Shown: positions 33,729 to 42,260 of the stretch, one piece after another
Layout of the letters: each line of letters starts with the position of its first letter
Position numbering within the stretch: the first letter of the stretch is position 1
Source of the DNA: CAG-492 sp045643465
GTDB taxonomy: Bacteria; Bacillota; Clostridia; TANB77; CAG-508
Assembly (NCBI GenBank): GCA_045643465.1
Contig: JAZUKV010000004.1
Coordinates: 1-50,858 of the forward strand
Length of the DNA: 50,858 nt
Direction of reading: 5' to 3'
Notes under the pieces: generated by a model
Told to the model about the DNA's origin: nothing
What the model saw: the letters and a program-made list of their open reading frames with translations, nothing else
Databases searched by the model: none
Made by a program: the position numbers and the translations under genes

Positions 33729-34355
33729 TTACACCGTCACTATTACGAACGGATCAGTTTTCTCCGATAAAGAAGAAATATTCATGAGATCTTCACACCT
33801 CAGGATATAATTTCTGCCCAGAATTCCTATTCTGGCATTTTTAGCCATCATAATTAAAGCTTTTGGCCTTAATCTTGCCAGACCGATTATATCGTTAAGG
33901 TCGTTACCGGATATGAATACCTTCTTCGGATAGTTTCGCCTTAAATAATCCAAAAAATTCTTCCTTAATTCGAGATTACTCCCGATTTCTGCTTTTTTTC
34001 GTGCTGTTTTAACACACTCAATGACTTTTGATATTCGGTATGTATCCGTTATTTCTAAGCCACTAAACATATTACAATACTCACGATTTATTACGCCGGT
34101 TTGGAAAAAGTATTTCTGATCATCTATCAGCAGTTCCTGCAGCATCATTATTGACCTTTGATAGCAATTATCTTGCTTCTCCAGATCAGCGATAGACCTT
34201 ATCTGTTTCCAGTTTCTTCTGGAATCTTCAATGTGAAGACGTTCCATCATTTTGACTGGATAAGAAACTACAGCCGCATTTTCAGATACAATCTTATATG
34301 CAAGATCTGTTTTTATCTTGTCGCTGAATTTTAATGACGCTTGATCATTTGCCAT
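33729..34355 (-). CDS. Orphan cassette protein B (208 aa), unknown family
   Basis: Soluble, basic protein: MANDQASLKFSDKIKTDLAY at the start, a helical segment with CYQRSIMMLQELLIDDQKYF then FQTGVINREYCNMFSGLEIT, a long basic helix VIECVKTARKKAEIGSNLEL, and an all-beta/alpha end LIMMAKNARIGILGRNYILR...DPFVIVTV. The middle block aligns by eye with cassette protein A. Higher GC than the neighbours. The promoter lies about 205 bases upstream, leaving a long leader that contains an RBS-like hairpin. No function assignable. Confidence 0.65.
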   Translation of the reverse strand: MANDQASLKFSDKIKTDLAYKIVSENAAVVSYPVKMMERLHIEDSRRNWKQIRSIADLEKQDNCYQRSIMMLQELLIDDQKYFFQTGVINREYCNMFSGLEITDTYRISKVIECVKTARKKAEIGSNLELRKNFLDYLRRNYPKKVFISGNDLNDIIGLARLRPKALIMMAKNARIGILGRNYILRCEDLMNISSLSEKTDPFVIVTV

Positions 34356-34454
34356 TGGACTGTTTTACTCTCCCTAGTTTTTTCTAGATTAATACACTCC
34401 AAACTGACCATATCATACAAGAAAAATACTTGTAGATATTTTGGAGGATCCTAA

Positions 34455-34500
34455 TTAAATCATAGACATTCCTCCTTGTGAACACATTTTCAATAAAGTT
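34455..34500 (-). promoter_or_regulatory. Leader hairpin sequestering an RBS with a 4-codon ORF
   Basis: In the leader of cassette B the minus strand has AAGGAGGA ATG TCT ATG ATT TAA, a strong RBS followed by a four-codon ORF, and then GGATCCTCC, whose TCCTCC complements the GGAGGA. This could act as an attenuator, or mark a decayed small gene. Confidence 0.4.
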
Positions 34501-34559
34501 GTGCCTTTATTTTAAATATGACACTTTATTTGCCTTGCTGTTGTTCCAGCAATATATCT

Positions 34560-34588
34560 ATTCTAACATATATTAAATTTCCTGTCAA
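34560..34588 (-). promoter_or_regulatory. Promoter of cassette protein B
   Basis: TTGACA (34583-34588), 17-base spacer, TAGAAT (34560-34565). Confidence 0.8.
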
Positions 34589-34598
34589 TTATTCATAT

Positions 34599-34635
34599 AA
34601 AAAAGAAATCATATAATTAATATGATTTCTTTTTA
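34599..34635 (-). terminator. Terminator of the LRR surface protein gene
   Basis: AAAAGAAATCATAT / ATATGATTTCTTTT hairpin with a T-run. Confidence 0.8.
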
Positions 34636-34642
34636 TTAATTT

Positions 34643-36214
34643 TTATTTTCTTTTTATTGAAATAGCTATTATAGCTATATATGCAATAACTAATAAACCA
34701 ATTGAAAAAATTATGCTATCTCCTGTTTTTGGATTTTCATTAATTTTTACTTCTTCACTTATAACTATTTCTTCTGGTTCCTTAGCTGGAACTTCTGGCT
34801 CTTCAGTTGGCTCTTCTGGTTCCTCTGCTGGAACTTCTGGCTCATCAGCTGGAGCTTCTGGTTCCTCAACTGGCTCATCAGCTGGTTTTTCTGGCTCATC
34901 AGCTGGTTTTTCTGGCTCATTAACATTAACTACTACTGTTATTTCTTTTGATTGAATTCTTGAATATCCATTTAAAGCTACTACATAATATTTACCTGCA
35001 TCTTTTAAGCTAGCTGCTGTTACAGAATATGTTTTTGATGTAGCACCTTCAATAACATTTCCATCTTTGTACCATTGATAATTTATTTTATTATCGCTGT
35101 ATTCATTCATACATCTTGCATATGAATCTAATGTTATTTTTTCATTTTCGTTTACAGTTGCATCGATTGGCTCTTTAGAAAAATATAAATCTTCAAAATA
35201 TATTGTTTCTGTGTATTCTACACTATATGTTGAACCATTTTTATTCCAATTTGCATTATATTTAATTTTTATTCTTCCACCTTCTAAATTATTTTTATTT
35301 ATTGTAATCATACCTGTTGAAGCATTATAAGTACAATTACTTGTTTCTGGTGCCCATAAATTTCCATTACTATCTTTAGCTGTATTTTTTATTGAAACTG
35401 TTTCCCCATTACCAAATACTTCATATCTATCATTATAATTTGTTGTGCTAAAATCTGCCTCTCCCCATTGAGCCCAACGTGTTGATGTATTAGTTAATTT
35501 TGGTAATTTACTAATAAAGCTAAAATCTGAGATATGTGTATCTGATATACACAATATTTTTACATTAGATAATTGTAATAAATCATCTATTTTACTTATT
35601 TCTGTACCTGTTAAATTAACAGTTTCTAAAGTATTTTTGTGTTTTAATAAGAATTTTGTATCAGAAATATTATTCATTCCTGTTTCAAGCATTTTTAACT
35701 TATTCATATTATCAAATATCCATACATCTGCATCTGATAAATTTGAATGATTTATTCTAATTGTTTCCATATTTGTTAATCCTGATAATACTGTTAAGTT
35801 TGTAGCTTTGTTTTCTTTGTCCCAATTTATTTGCTCAATATCTAAGCTTTTAATTTTCTTTAAGTTTTTTAAAGGTGTTAAATTTGAAACATTTTTGCAT
35901 AATTCTAAATCTATATATTCAACATTTGTACAATATTCTAAACCAGTTAAATCTTTCACAGCTGTAGATCTATCAAAATCAATAGATGTTATTGTTTCTA
36001 ATTCAGCTTTTGTGAAGTCTGATGTTTTATCTTTTGTTACCCATGCTTTGTTATGTGAATTCATTGAATTTAATGTATCTGCTAATACTTGTCTAAGGCC
36101 TTCATCTGGAATAGTAACTTTATCTGTTTCTGCTGCTTTTACAGGGCTTGCTAATACTACTCCTATTAAAGTAATCATTAGTATAATCAATGATGTTAAA
36201 GTAATTTTTTTCAT
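34643..36214 (-). CDS. Leucine-rich-repeat, Ig-like cell-wall protein
   Basis: 523 residues from the ATG at 36214 (AAGGAGGA upstream). Signal peptide ending SPVKAAET, an N-terminal cap (DEGLRQVLADTLN), six or so internalin-like LRR units (TNVEYIDLELCKNVSNLTPL, LKMLETGMNNISDTKFLL, VKILCISDTHISDFSFIS), a beta region, an Ig-like domain (INYQWYKDGNVIEGATSKTY), a Glu-Pro repeat stalk (residues about 440-490) and the sorting signal NPKTGDS plus hydrophobic helix and IKRK. Wall-anchored adhesin-like protein. The signal differs from the PLTG/PETG ends of the pilus operon; a separate class A-type sortase elsewhere is likely. Confidence 0.88.
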   Translation of the reverse strand: MKKITLTSLIILMITLIGVVLASPVKAAETDKVTIPDEGLRQVLADTLNSMNSHNKAWVTKDKTSDFTKAELETITSIDFDRSTAVKDLTGLEYCTNVEYIDLELCKNVSNLTPLKNLKKIKSLDIEQINWDKENKATNLTVLSGLTNMETIRINHSNLSDADVWIFDNMNKLKMLETGMNNISDTKFLLKHKNTLETVNLTGTEISKIDDLLQLSNVKILCISDTHISDFSFISKLPKLTNTSTRWAQWGEADFSTTNYNDRYEVFGNGETVSIKNTAKDSNGNLWAPETSNCTYNASTGMITINKNNLEGGRIKIKYNANWNKNGSTYSVEYTETIYFEDLYFSKEPIDATVNENEKITLDSYARCMNEYSDNKINYQWYKDGNVIEGATSKTYSVTAASLKDAGKYYVVALNGYSRIQSKEITVVVNVNEPEKPADEPEKPADEPVEEPEAPADEPEVPAEEPEEPTEEPEVPAKEPEEIVISEEVKINENPKTGDSIIFSIGLLVIAYIAIIAISIKRK

Positions 36215-36325
36215 AAAATCCTCCTTAAAAATTTTCCTCAATGGGGAATTCTATCATCTATTTATCGAAATGTCAAGTTTTTCTTTCACTGTCAATGTAT
36301 AACAGCCATATCATTCTATATAAGC

Positions 36326-36354
36326 TTGACTTTATTTACATAATATTATATAAT
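36326..36354 (+). promoter_or_regulatory. Promoter of the 193-aa orphan gene
   Basis: TTGACT, 17-base spacer, TATAAT. The whole 29-base element differs at only two positions from that at 42232-42260. The leader then forms a hairpin ATGAAAAC ... GTTTTCAT. Confidence 0.8.
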
Positions 36355-36440
36355 TATGAAATGAAAACTCGCAATACTCCTATGTTTTCATTCATAAACA
36401 AAAACCAAACAAAAAAGCTATTTTTAAGGAGGACATGAAT

Positions 36441-37022
36441 ATGCCTAAACTTACTTTAAACCACAACTTTGTAGGTCGTATTAATTCTTTGTTTACAGAT
36501 TACGATGATCCAAGTATTGAAGCAATTATTCATTACACAGCACAAGAACAGTCAATCACCACTCAAATTGGTTATAGTGATCCTGTTGAATATATGATGT
36601 GTAATGACGGTGAATACCCACCTACAGGCACTTTATGCCATGGTGAAACCCAAACTGAACTTCACATTCTGACAATACCTGTTGATTTAGCTGTTGTAAT
36701 CAAAAATTTTTATTTTTCAAATGCCGTAAACAAAAGCTTTGAGGCATTTTGTAACTATCTTGCATTAAGTTATTCAAATCTTCATTTAATTTTTGATAAT
36801 GTATTTTATGTTAAACATGTCAAAGAAATCCCTTCAAAATATATCTCTGCGAATATAATGAAAAAGATTAAAAAAATGAAGAACTTGAATTACTACAAGC
36901 CTCGCTTTTGGAAAATATCTAGAAAACTGTTAATAATTCAACCAGACAGACGCCAAAATATTTATTGCTCAAACCTTAATAATGTACTTGTTTTCAATGG
37001 CAATATTATCATAAAGCTTTAA
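36441..37022 (+). CDS. Orphan hypothetical protein (193 aa)
   Basis: ATG at 36441 with AAGGAGG 8 bases upstream (the ATG at 36435 is too close to the RBS). Soluble, Tyr/Phe/Asn-rich: MPKLTLNHNFVGRINSLFTD ... VEYMMCNDGEYPPTGTLCHG ... AFCNYLALSYSNLHLIFDNV ... a basic C-terminus KPRFWKISRKLLIIQPDRRQ. No signal peptide, no recognised family. Own promoter and terminator. Possibly foreign: slightly higher GC than neighbours. Confidence 0.6.
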   Translation: MPKLTLNHNFVGRINSLFTDYDDPSIEAIIHYTAQEQSITTQIGYSDPVEYMMCNDGEYPPTGTLCHGETQTELHILTIPVDLAVVIKNFYFSNAVNKSFEAFCNYLALSYSNLHLIFDNVFYVKHVKEIPSKYISANIMKKIKKMKNLNYYKPRFWKISRKLLIIQPDRRQNIYCSNLNNVLVFNGNIIIKL

Positions 37023-37031
37023 ACAAACTTC

Positions 37032-37069
37032 AAAAAACGGAATGCTCTTAATTGAGTATTCCGTTTTTT
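37032..37069. terminator. Terminator between the orphan gene and speD
   Basis: AAAAAACGGAATGCTC ... GAGTATTCCGTTTTTT; strong stem with A and T runs on either side, serving both convergent genes. Confidence 0.85.
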
Positions 37070-37078
37070 TATTATTCT

Positions 37079-37366
37079 CTAATGCAATATATCTTCTTTT
37101 ATGGTTTTAATAAATTCATCAAAATATTCCTTTACACAACTTGATATTTCTATATATGCTCTATCTTCCTCTGGGAAAGTATGTATTGCCAAATGGCTTT
37201 CAGCAAGTAACCATAGTCCTGTATATCCTTGAACTTCAAAATAATGTTCAACTTTATTTATAATTGTAAATCCGCTTTTTTTTAATAATTTTTCAAAGTA
37301 ATCTATCAATATTTCTTCTTTTTGATATTTAATCCATGTATTATAGTTATACATTACAGCTTTCAT
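37079..37366 (-). CDS. speD: S-adenosylmethionine decarboxylase-like protein (short SpeD)
   Basis: 95 residues against 115-130 for typical bacterial SpeD. The core is present: LWLLAESHLAIHTFPEEDRA has Ser57 (the autocleavage site that becomes pyruvoyl) and His62, and ISSC gives Cys77. The usual N-terminal and C-terminal segments are reduced. Would make decarboxylated SAM, the aminopropyl donor for the enzyme encoded just upstream (16 bases). Last gene of the DUF4178/DUF350 operon. Confidence 0.8.
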   Translation of the reverse strand: MKAVMYNYNTWIKYQKEEILIDYFEKLLKKSGFTIINKVEHYFEVQGYTGLWLLAESHLAIHTFPEEDRAYIEISSCVKEYFDEFIKTIKEDILH

Positions 37367-37382
37367 TTCTTATTCCACTTCC

Positions 37383-38937
37383 TTACCAATTTTGAACTTC
37401 TTCATTATAATATATAACCAAGGATGGTTTAAACATATTGTTTGCTTCTATTTCGTCTAAATTAACTTGTTCATCCTTGCCAAATATAAATAATGAATCG
37501 ATATTCTCTGGCTGTAAATATTTAGTATCTACTTTTAATTCTTTTAATTTATTTTCTCCATTAAATGCTAAATTGAATCCCCATTCTCCAAATGTTGGAA
37601 CTTGTATATGATATGGAATTACTGTATTAAACTGAGTTTTTATTGTTTTGTTTATACACCAATATGATTTTTTTGCATAATATGGGCTTGTTGATTGACA
37701 TACCATTACTCCATCTGGCGTTAAATTAGCTTTTACATAGTTGTAAAACACATTTGTATATAATTTATTTAATGTTTCGTTATTTGGATCTGGGAAATCA
37801 ATAATTATTACATCAAAAGGATTACTATTTTCTTGTATATAAATATAAGCATCTTCGTTAATTAATTTTAATTTTTCACTTTTTAATGAATTATTATTTA
37901 ACTGTGTTAATTGTTTATTTTCCTTACATAAATCAGTCATTTCTTTATCTATATCTACTAAAACTACTTCATTAACATCAGGATACTTTAATACTTCACG
38001 TGCAGCTAATCCGATCTCCTCCACCTAATATTAAAACTCTTTTATGTGAATTTGCATACATCATTGGAATATGTACTAGTGCCTCATGATATCTATATTC
38101 ATCTGTTGAACTGAACTGTAAATTTCCATCTAAAAATAATCTCAAATCATCCTTATGCTTTGTTATTACTATTTTTTGATATGCAGTTTGCTCTGATAAA
38201 ATTATATCATCTCGATATAAATTGCTTTCGATTCCTTTTGTAATTTTACTTCCTGTTAATAATAATACTAATATTCCTACTAAAATAGCTATTGACACGT
38301 TTTTTATGACTTTATAATTTTCAATATATTTTTTATATTGAAATATTATTAATACTGCAACACTTATATTTATTGAACCTATCAATAATGTCGTACTTAT
38401 AAATCCTAATTTTGGAAATAATATTAATGGAAATGCAATTGAACCTATAAGTCCACCTATGTAGTCAAATGTAAAAATATTAGCTAAATTTTTTCTTACA
38501 TCACTTTTTTGCTCTTCTATTATTCTTGTTAATATTGGTATTTCTAGACCTACAAATGTTCCAATTAATATAATTAAAATATACATTATTAAATCATATA
38601 TATTTGTATAAATATTAGCTGTAAATAATATTAAACTTGAAAGTCCACCTAAAATTCCAACACTCATTTCTATAAATACAAATTTATTAAATAATTTATT
38701 TTTTATATGTTTTGATAAATATGAGCCTATTCCCATTGCACTCATATATAAACCTATCGTAATTGAAAATTGTGTTATACTATCGCCTTGTAAATATGAA
38801 CTTATACTACTTATAATTAATTCGTAAATCATAGAGCATATTGATATAAGTAATGTTGTAACTAATAACAATTTACCATTAAAATTCTTATTAGTTACTG
38901 TCATATCTTTTATATTGTTCTCTTTTTTTAAATTCAT
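37383..38937 (-). pseudogene. Membrane-anchored aminopropyltransferase (SpeE-like), frameshifted
   Basis: Two overlapping frames form one protein of about 517 residues: an N-terminal part with about seven membrane helices, LRLFLDGNLQFSSTDEYRYH and MMYANSHKRVLILGGGD, the spermidine synthase SAM-binding site; then in the other frame GLAAREVLKYPDVNEVVLVD, VIIIDFPDPNN (the catalytic Asp-Pro-Asp loop) and GEWGFNLAF. At about 38011-38016 the minus strand reads GGAGATCGGATTAGC; removing the C after GAT restores GGGDGLAARE. Known family: polyamine aminopropyltransferases with MFS-like membrane domains. Start at 38937 (GGAG 10 bases upstream). Frameshift may be real or a sequence error. Confidence 0.85.
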
Positions 38938-38938
38938 T

Positions 38939-39145
38939 CTATAACACTCCACTCATTATTATTGCTACTGATATAAACATTCCTGCAACCATTATTCCTA
39001 CTGCTTTATTGTTATTGTCAATTTCCTCTGTAACTTTAAAATGCTTTTTATATAGTATTTCTGTAAACTTATATCCTATAAAACAAAATACTAATCCTAT
39101 TAAAACATATATAACCATTTCTATTACATTTGATAAAACTTCCAT
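38939..39145 (-). CDS. DUF350 membrane protein, copy 2
   Basis: 68 residues with two membrane helices (VIEMVIYVLIGLVFCFIGYK and AVGIMVAGMFISVAIIMSGV) joined by a charged cytoplasmic loop with EIDNNNKA, the DUF350 pattern. The stop nearly overlaps the start of the aminopropyltransferase gene. Paralog of the gene 15 bases upstream; DUF350 proteins are usually paired domains, here split over two genes. Confidence 0.8.
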   Translation of the reverse strand: MEVLSNVIEMVIYVLIGLVFCFIGYKFTEILYKKHFKVTEEIDNNNKAVGIMVAGMFISVAIIMSGVL

Positions 39146-39160
39146 CTTCTTTTTCCCCCT

Positions 39161-39367
39161 TTATTTAATTATCGTTCTTATAATTATTGCTATTGCTATA
39201 AAAATTCCTGCCATTATGTACCCTGCTGACACATTTTTTTCTTTTAATTCTTTATTAAAATTATATGGAACTAGCAAATCAAATAACCATACTCCGACTA
39301 ACATAAATACTAGCCCTATTCCTCCATATATTACACTATTTAAAACTTCCATCCAATTAATATTCAT
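39161..39367 (-). CDS. DUF350 membrane protein, copy 1
   Basis: 68 residues, two membrane helices (VIYGGIGLVFMLVGVWLFDL, VSAGYIMAGIFIAIAIIIRT) and a loop KELKEKNVSAGYI. Same family as the next gene downstream. RBS AAAGGAGC. Part of the DUF4178-DUF350-aminopropyltransferase-SpeD operon. Confidence 0.8.
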   Translation of the reverse strand: MNINWMEVLNSVIYGGIGLVFMLVGVWLFDLLVPYNFNKELKEKNVSAGYIMAGIFIAIAIIIRTIIK

Positions 39368-39386
39368 ATTTTCGCTCCTTTATATT

Positions 39387-40478
39387 TTATTTTCCTGAAC
39401 TTGTTCCTCCACCAGATGATTTTCTACTATTTATACTTTCTTGTCTTGCTGATGATGAATAACTTGTATATCCATTTGATTTTACACCACTTCTGTAAAT
39501 TCTTGTATAATAATGTGATCTTGAACTATGATATGTTGTTCCACCATCTAAATATTTAAATTTTGATATTTGAATATAGACTATTCCACCTTCTTTATAT
39601 ACATATGCGTATTCATTTTTTGTCGTAATTCCAACACCATTTTCTTCTGCTTCATTAGAATATGTAGAACTTGTAGAAATTGATGCTGTACTTAATGAAG
39701 ATTTAGTACTTCCATCATCATTCAATGTTTTTATATCTACTATCCCTTCTGGAGTTCCGTTTATAATATCTCTTACAGTTTCATTTACTGTAGTATATTG
39801 TGTACATTTATATACTTTTGATTTTGTATTATTAATATTGTTTGTTACAGATGTTACATATTCATATTTACCTGTTTCTTTATCTAAATACTTTTGCATT
39901 TTTTTATTTCCTGAACCATTAACTATTGCAAATATAATGAAAAAAGCTATTAAAATCCAAAATGTACAACTAAAAAAATTAGCTATTGGATTACTTTTTC
40001 CTTGAATACTTTTAACTGTTTCATCTATTTCTTCTGAAATTTTTATATATGAATTTTCAATTTTTTTACCAATACTTTTTTCGACTTCGCCTTCCCATTT
40101 TTCAATAGAAATAATAGATTTTTTATCCTCTGAAATATAATCAATAAAATTACATTTTTCTAATATATCCACATCTGCATTTCCAAAATAGTTAAAAACT
40201 TTTGCTTCACCTTTTTCATACATTTTATAGTTTATTCCATTTACTGAAAAATCCATTGCATCTGTTTGAATTGGTGGTCCAACATATATATCATATAACC
40301 AATATTCAATAGTATTATCATCGGATAATTCAATTGATAACCAACTATGCTTATTATCTGATGAAACTACTTCATATTCTTGCCACTTCCAACCGGATTC
40401 TTCAAATTCTATCATATTAATAATAGAATACTTCTTATTATCAATATAAATAATTTGTCCTAATTTTAATTTTTCCAT
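39387..40478 (-). CDS. DUF4178 protein with C-terminal membrane anchor
   Basis: 363 residues. N-terminal DUF4178 domain (KLKLGQIIYIDNKKYSIINM, WQEYEVVSSDNKHSWLSIEL, VFNYFGNADVDILEKCNFID, the conserved beta-barrel pattern), then a membrane helix (FFSCTFWILIAFFIIFAIVN, about residues 165-184) and an extracytoplasmic Tyr/Ser/Gly-rich region ending RKSSGGGTSSGK. RBS AAGGAAG. Function unknown. Confidence 0.8.
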   Translation of the reverse strand: MEKLKLGQIIYIDNKKYSIINMIEFEESGWKWQEYEVVSSDNKHSWLSIELSDDNTIEYWLYDIYVGPPIQTDAMDFSVNGINYKMYEKGEAKVFNYFGNADVDILEKCNFIDYISEDKKSIISIEKWEGEVEKSIGKKIENSYIKISEEIDETVKSIQGKSNPIANFFSCTFWILIAFFIIFAIVNGSGNKKMQKYLDKETGKYEYVTSVTNNINNTKSKVYKCTQYTTVNETVRDIINGTPEGIVDIKTLNDDGSTKSSLSTASISTSSTYSNEAEENGVGITTKNEYAYVYKEGGIVYIQISKFKYLDGGTTYHSSRSHYYTRIYRSGVKSNGYTSYSSSARQESINSRKSSGGGTSSGK

Positions 40479-40493
40479 AATATTCTTCCTTTA

Positions 40494-40928
40494 TTATTTA
40501 ATATTTCTTTTATTAACAATATGACCTAAACTTACTTCTAATTCATTTTTCCATTTTTCAATAGATAATATTTCATTAGAATCTTTTGTATTCAAATATT
40601 CATAATATTCAACTTCATCTTTTAGTCCTATATCTGTGATTCCATAGTATGTTTCTACTTTGCCATTTCCTTTTTCAAATAATTCATATTGATTGTTGTT
40701 GAATATCACATTCATCTTTATTTCAAATGAATGTATATCTAATACTTTATATAAAGAGCATTTTAAATTTGTTTCAACATTTAAATAAAATATTTCACCA
40801 ACCTGATTCTTTATTTTATATTCTATCCAATATCCACCTTTTTCGATAAACTTTACTTTATTTAGTACTTCATAATTTTCTTTTTCTATAGTAATTATCT
40901 GATTTTCATTTAAATTTAATAAATCCAT
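40494..40928 (-). CDS. DUF4178 protein, soluble
   Basis: 144 residues, a single DUF4178 domain (LLNLNENQIITIEKENYEVL, YWIEYKIKNQVGEIFYLNVE, KVETYYGITDIGLKDEVEYY) without membrane anchor. Related to the next gene downstream. First gene of the unit running through SpeD. RBS AAGAAGGAAAAG. Confidence 0.8.
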   Translation of the reverse strand: MDLLNLNENQIITIEKENYEVLNKVKFIEKGGYWIEYKIKNQVGEIFYLNVETNLKCSLYKVLDIHSFEIKMNVIFNNNQYELFEKGNGKVETYYGITDIGLKDEVEYYEYLNTKDSNEILSIEKWKNELEVSLGHIVNKRNIK

Positions 40929-40970
40929 CTTTTCCTTCTTTCTAAACTATGGCCTATGATATCATAGTCA

Positions 40971-41633
40971 TTAAATCTCATACCAAATTCCTTCACTTAC
41001 TACTTTTACTTCATTATCATTTACTACAACCGCACTATTATCATCTATTGCAAATATTTTTTTGCGGTTTGCTGGATCTATTTTTTTGTTTGCATTTTTT
41101 ATATTATCTATAGTAATATTAGGAAAATTAACATTATTTAAATGTGGCATAATTTGAAAATCTACTAAGTTTAATCCTTCTTTTGCATAACCTTGAATAT
41201 CTTCGTCATATAAGTCATTGACTGGATCACTAACTGTAGGACATACTACACAACTTCCTGCACTTACTCCAATCCATATTTTGCTTTTTAATAAATTTAA
41301 TAATTCTTTTTCTAATCCAGATGTTTCAATTCCCTTTTTCAACCACTGAGTATTGCCTCCTTCAAAAAAGAAAACATCAGCCCATGCAAATCTAGGTAGT
41401 AATTTATCAATTGAAATACCATTGATATCGCATACATCAATTTCAAATCCTTGATTTTTTAAATATATTAAATCTTCAACCAACCAATCGCTCATATTAA
41501 ATCCTTCAAAGTTTGAAGCTGTTGTACAAAATAATAATTTTACTCCATAAAAATTAGATCTATCTAAAAGTTTTTTTAGCTCGTTTTCAATTGAATTATT
41601 ACTTATTCCACCAGAAGTTAATAATAATTTCAT
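40971..41633 (-). CDS. Peptidase E / S51-family protein
   Basis: 220 residues. FFFEGGNTQWL, catalytic Ser124 in IGVSAGSCVV, His164 in IMPHLNN, and a C-terminal region with AIDDNSAVVV as in the family. Homologs hydrolyse Asp-X dipeptides. Same strand, 42 bases upstream of the DUF4178 unit. Confidence 0.85.
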   Translation of the reverse strand: MKLLLTSGGISNNSIENELKKLLDRSNFYGVKLLFCTTASNFEGFNMSDWLVEDLIYLKNQGFEIDVCDINGISIDKLLPRFAWADVFFFEGGNTQWLKKGIETSGLEKELLNLLKSKIWIGVSAGSCVVCPTVSDPVNDLYDEDIQGYAKEGLNLVDFQIMPHLNNVNFPNITIDNIKNANKKIDPANRKKIFAIDDNSAVVVNDNEVKVVSEGIWYEI

Positions 41634-41673
41634 ATTTTACACTCCTTACTAATTTTTAATTATTTCTTTATAT

Positions 41674-42063
41674 TTATAACTCACTTAGACATTTTGACTT
41701 TTTGATTTTTTCTTCAGAAATTTCTATTAATTTATCATTAACTGCTACATAATGTATTATTTCTGTTTCTTTTAAATTCATCATTTTATTAATTTCATTA
41801 CTAATATAGTGCACTTGGATACAATGTGGTGATTTATCAACTGTTGCAAAAATTATTTTCTTTACATTTATCCTACTTAAAATCCCTGCAATCTTTGTTA
41901 TAGCCATATTAATATGTGTTTCTTCTAAACATAATTCATATATATGATTTGAAATTTTAATAAGTTCTTCATATGCTTTTGGTTGCATATTTGGTAGACA
42001 ACTTCCTATAATTATTATATTTTCTTCTGCATCAAAAACATTAGTTTTCATTAAATCCTTCAT
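41674..42063 (-). CDS. Hypothetical protein (129 aa)
   Basis: Soluble alpha/beta protein: IIIIGSCLPNMQPKAYEELI, THINMAITKIAGILSRINVK, KIIFATVDKSPHCIQVHYIS, EIIHYVAVNDKLIEISEEKI. A Cys near residue 23, another in PHC. Family not recognised, although similar small proteins accompany redox genes in Clostridia. No clear RBS. Confidence 0.5.
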   Translation of the reverse strand: MKDLMKTNVFDAEENIIIIGSCLPNMQPKAYEELIKISNHIYELCLEETHINMAITKIAGILSRINVKKIIFATVDKSPHCIQVHYISNEINKMMNLKETEIIHYVAVNDKLIEISEEKIKKSKCLSEL

Positions 42064-42231
42064 ATAACTTCTCTTAAAAATTATTTTCTACATTATATCA
42101 TAATCAATTTGAATTGCAATTTATTTTTAAATATAGCTCTTTTAGTTTGGTATACTTTATATAACTCATTTAATACATAAAATTTATTATTAACTTTTAT
42201 TGAAAAATGTCGTAAATACATATTATATTTG

Positions 42232-42260
42232 TTGACTTTATTTACATAATATGATATACT
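42232..42260 (+). promoter_or_regulatory. Promoter of the 175-codon orphan gene
   Basis: TTGACT, 17-base spacer, TATACT. Nearly identical to the promoter at 36326-36354 (27 of 29 positions). A GTAGAAA ... TTTCTAC hairpin follows in the leader. Confidence 0.75.

Noticed and set aside
34713..34955. Plus-strand Ser/Gly-rich open frame
   Set aside because: Antisense shadow of the Glu-Pro repeat stalk of the LRR protein.
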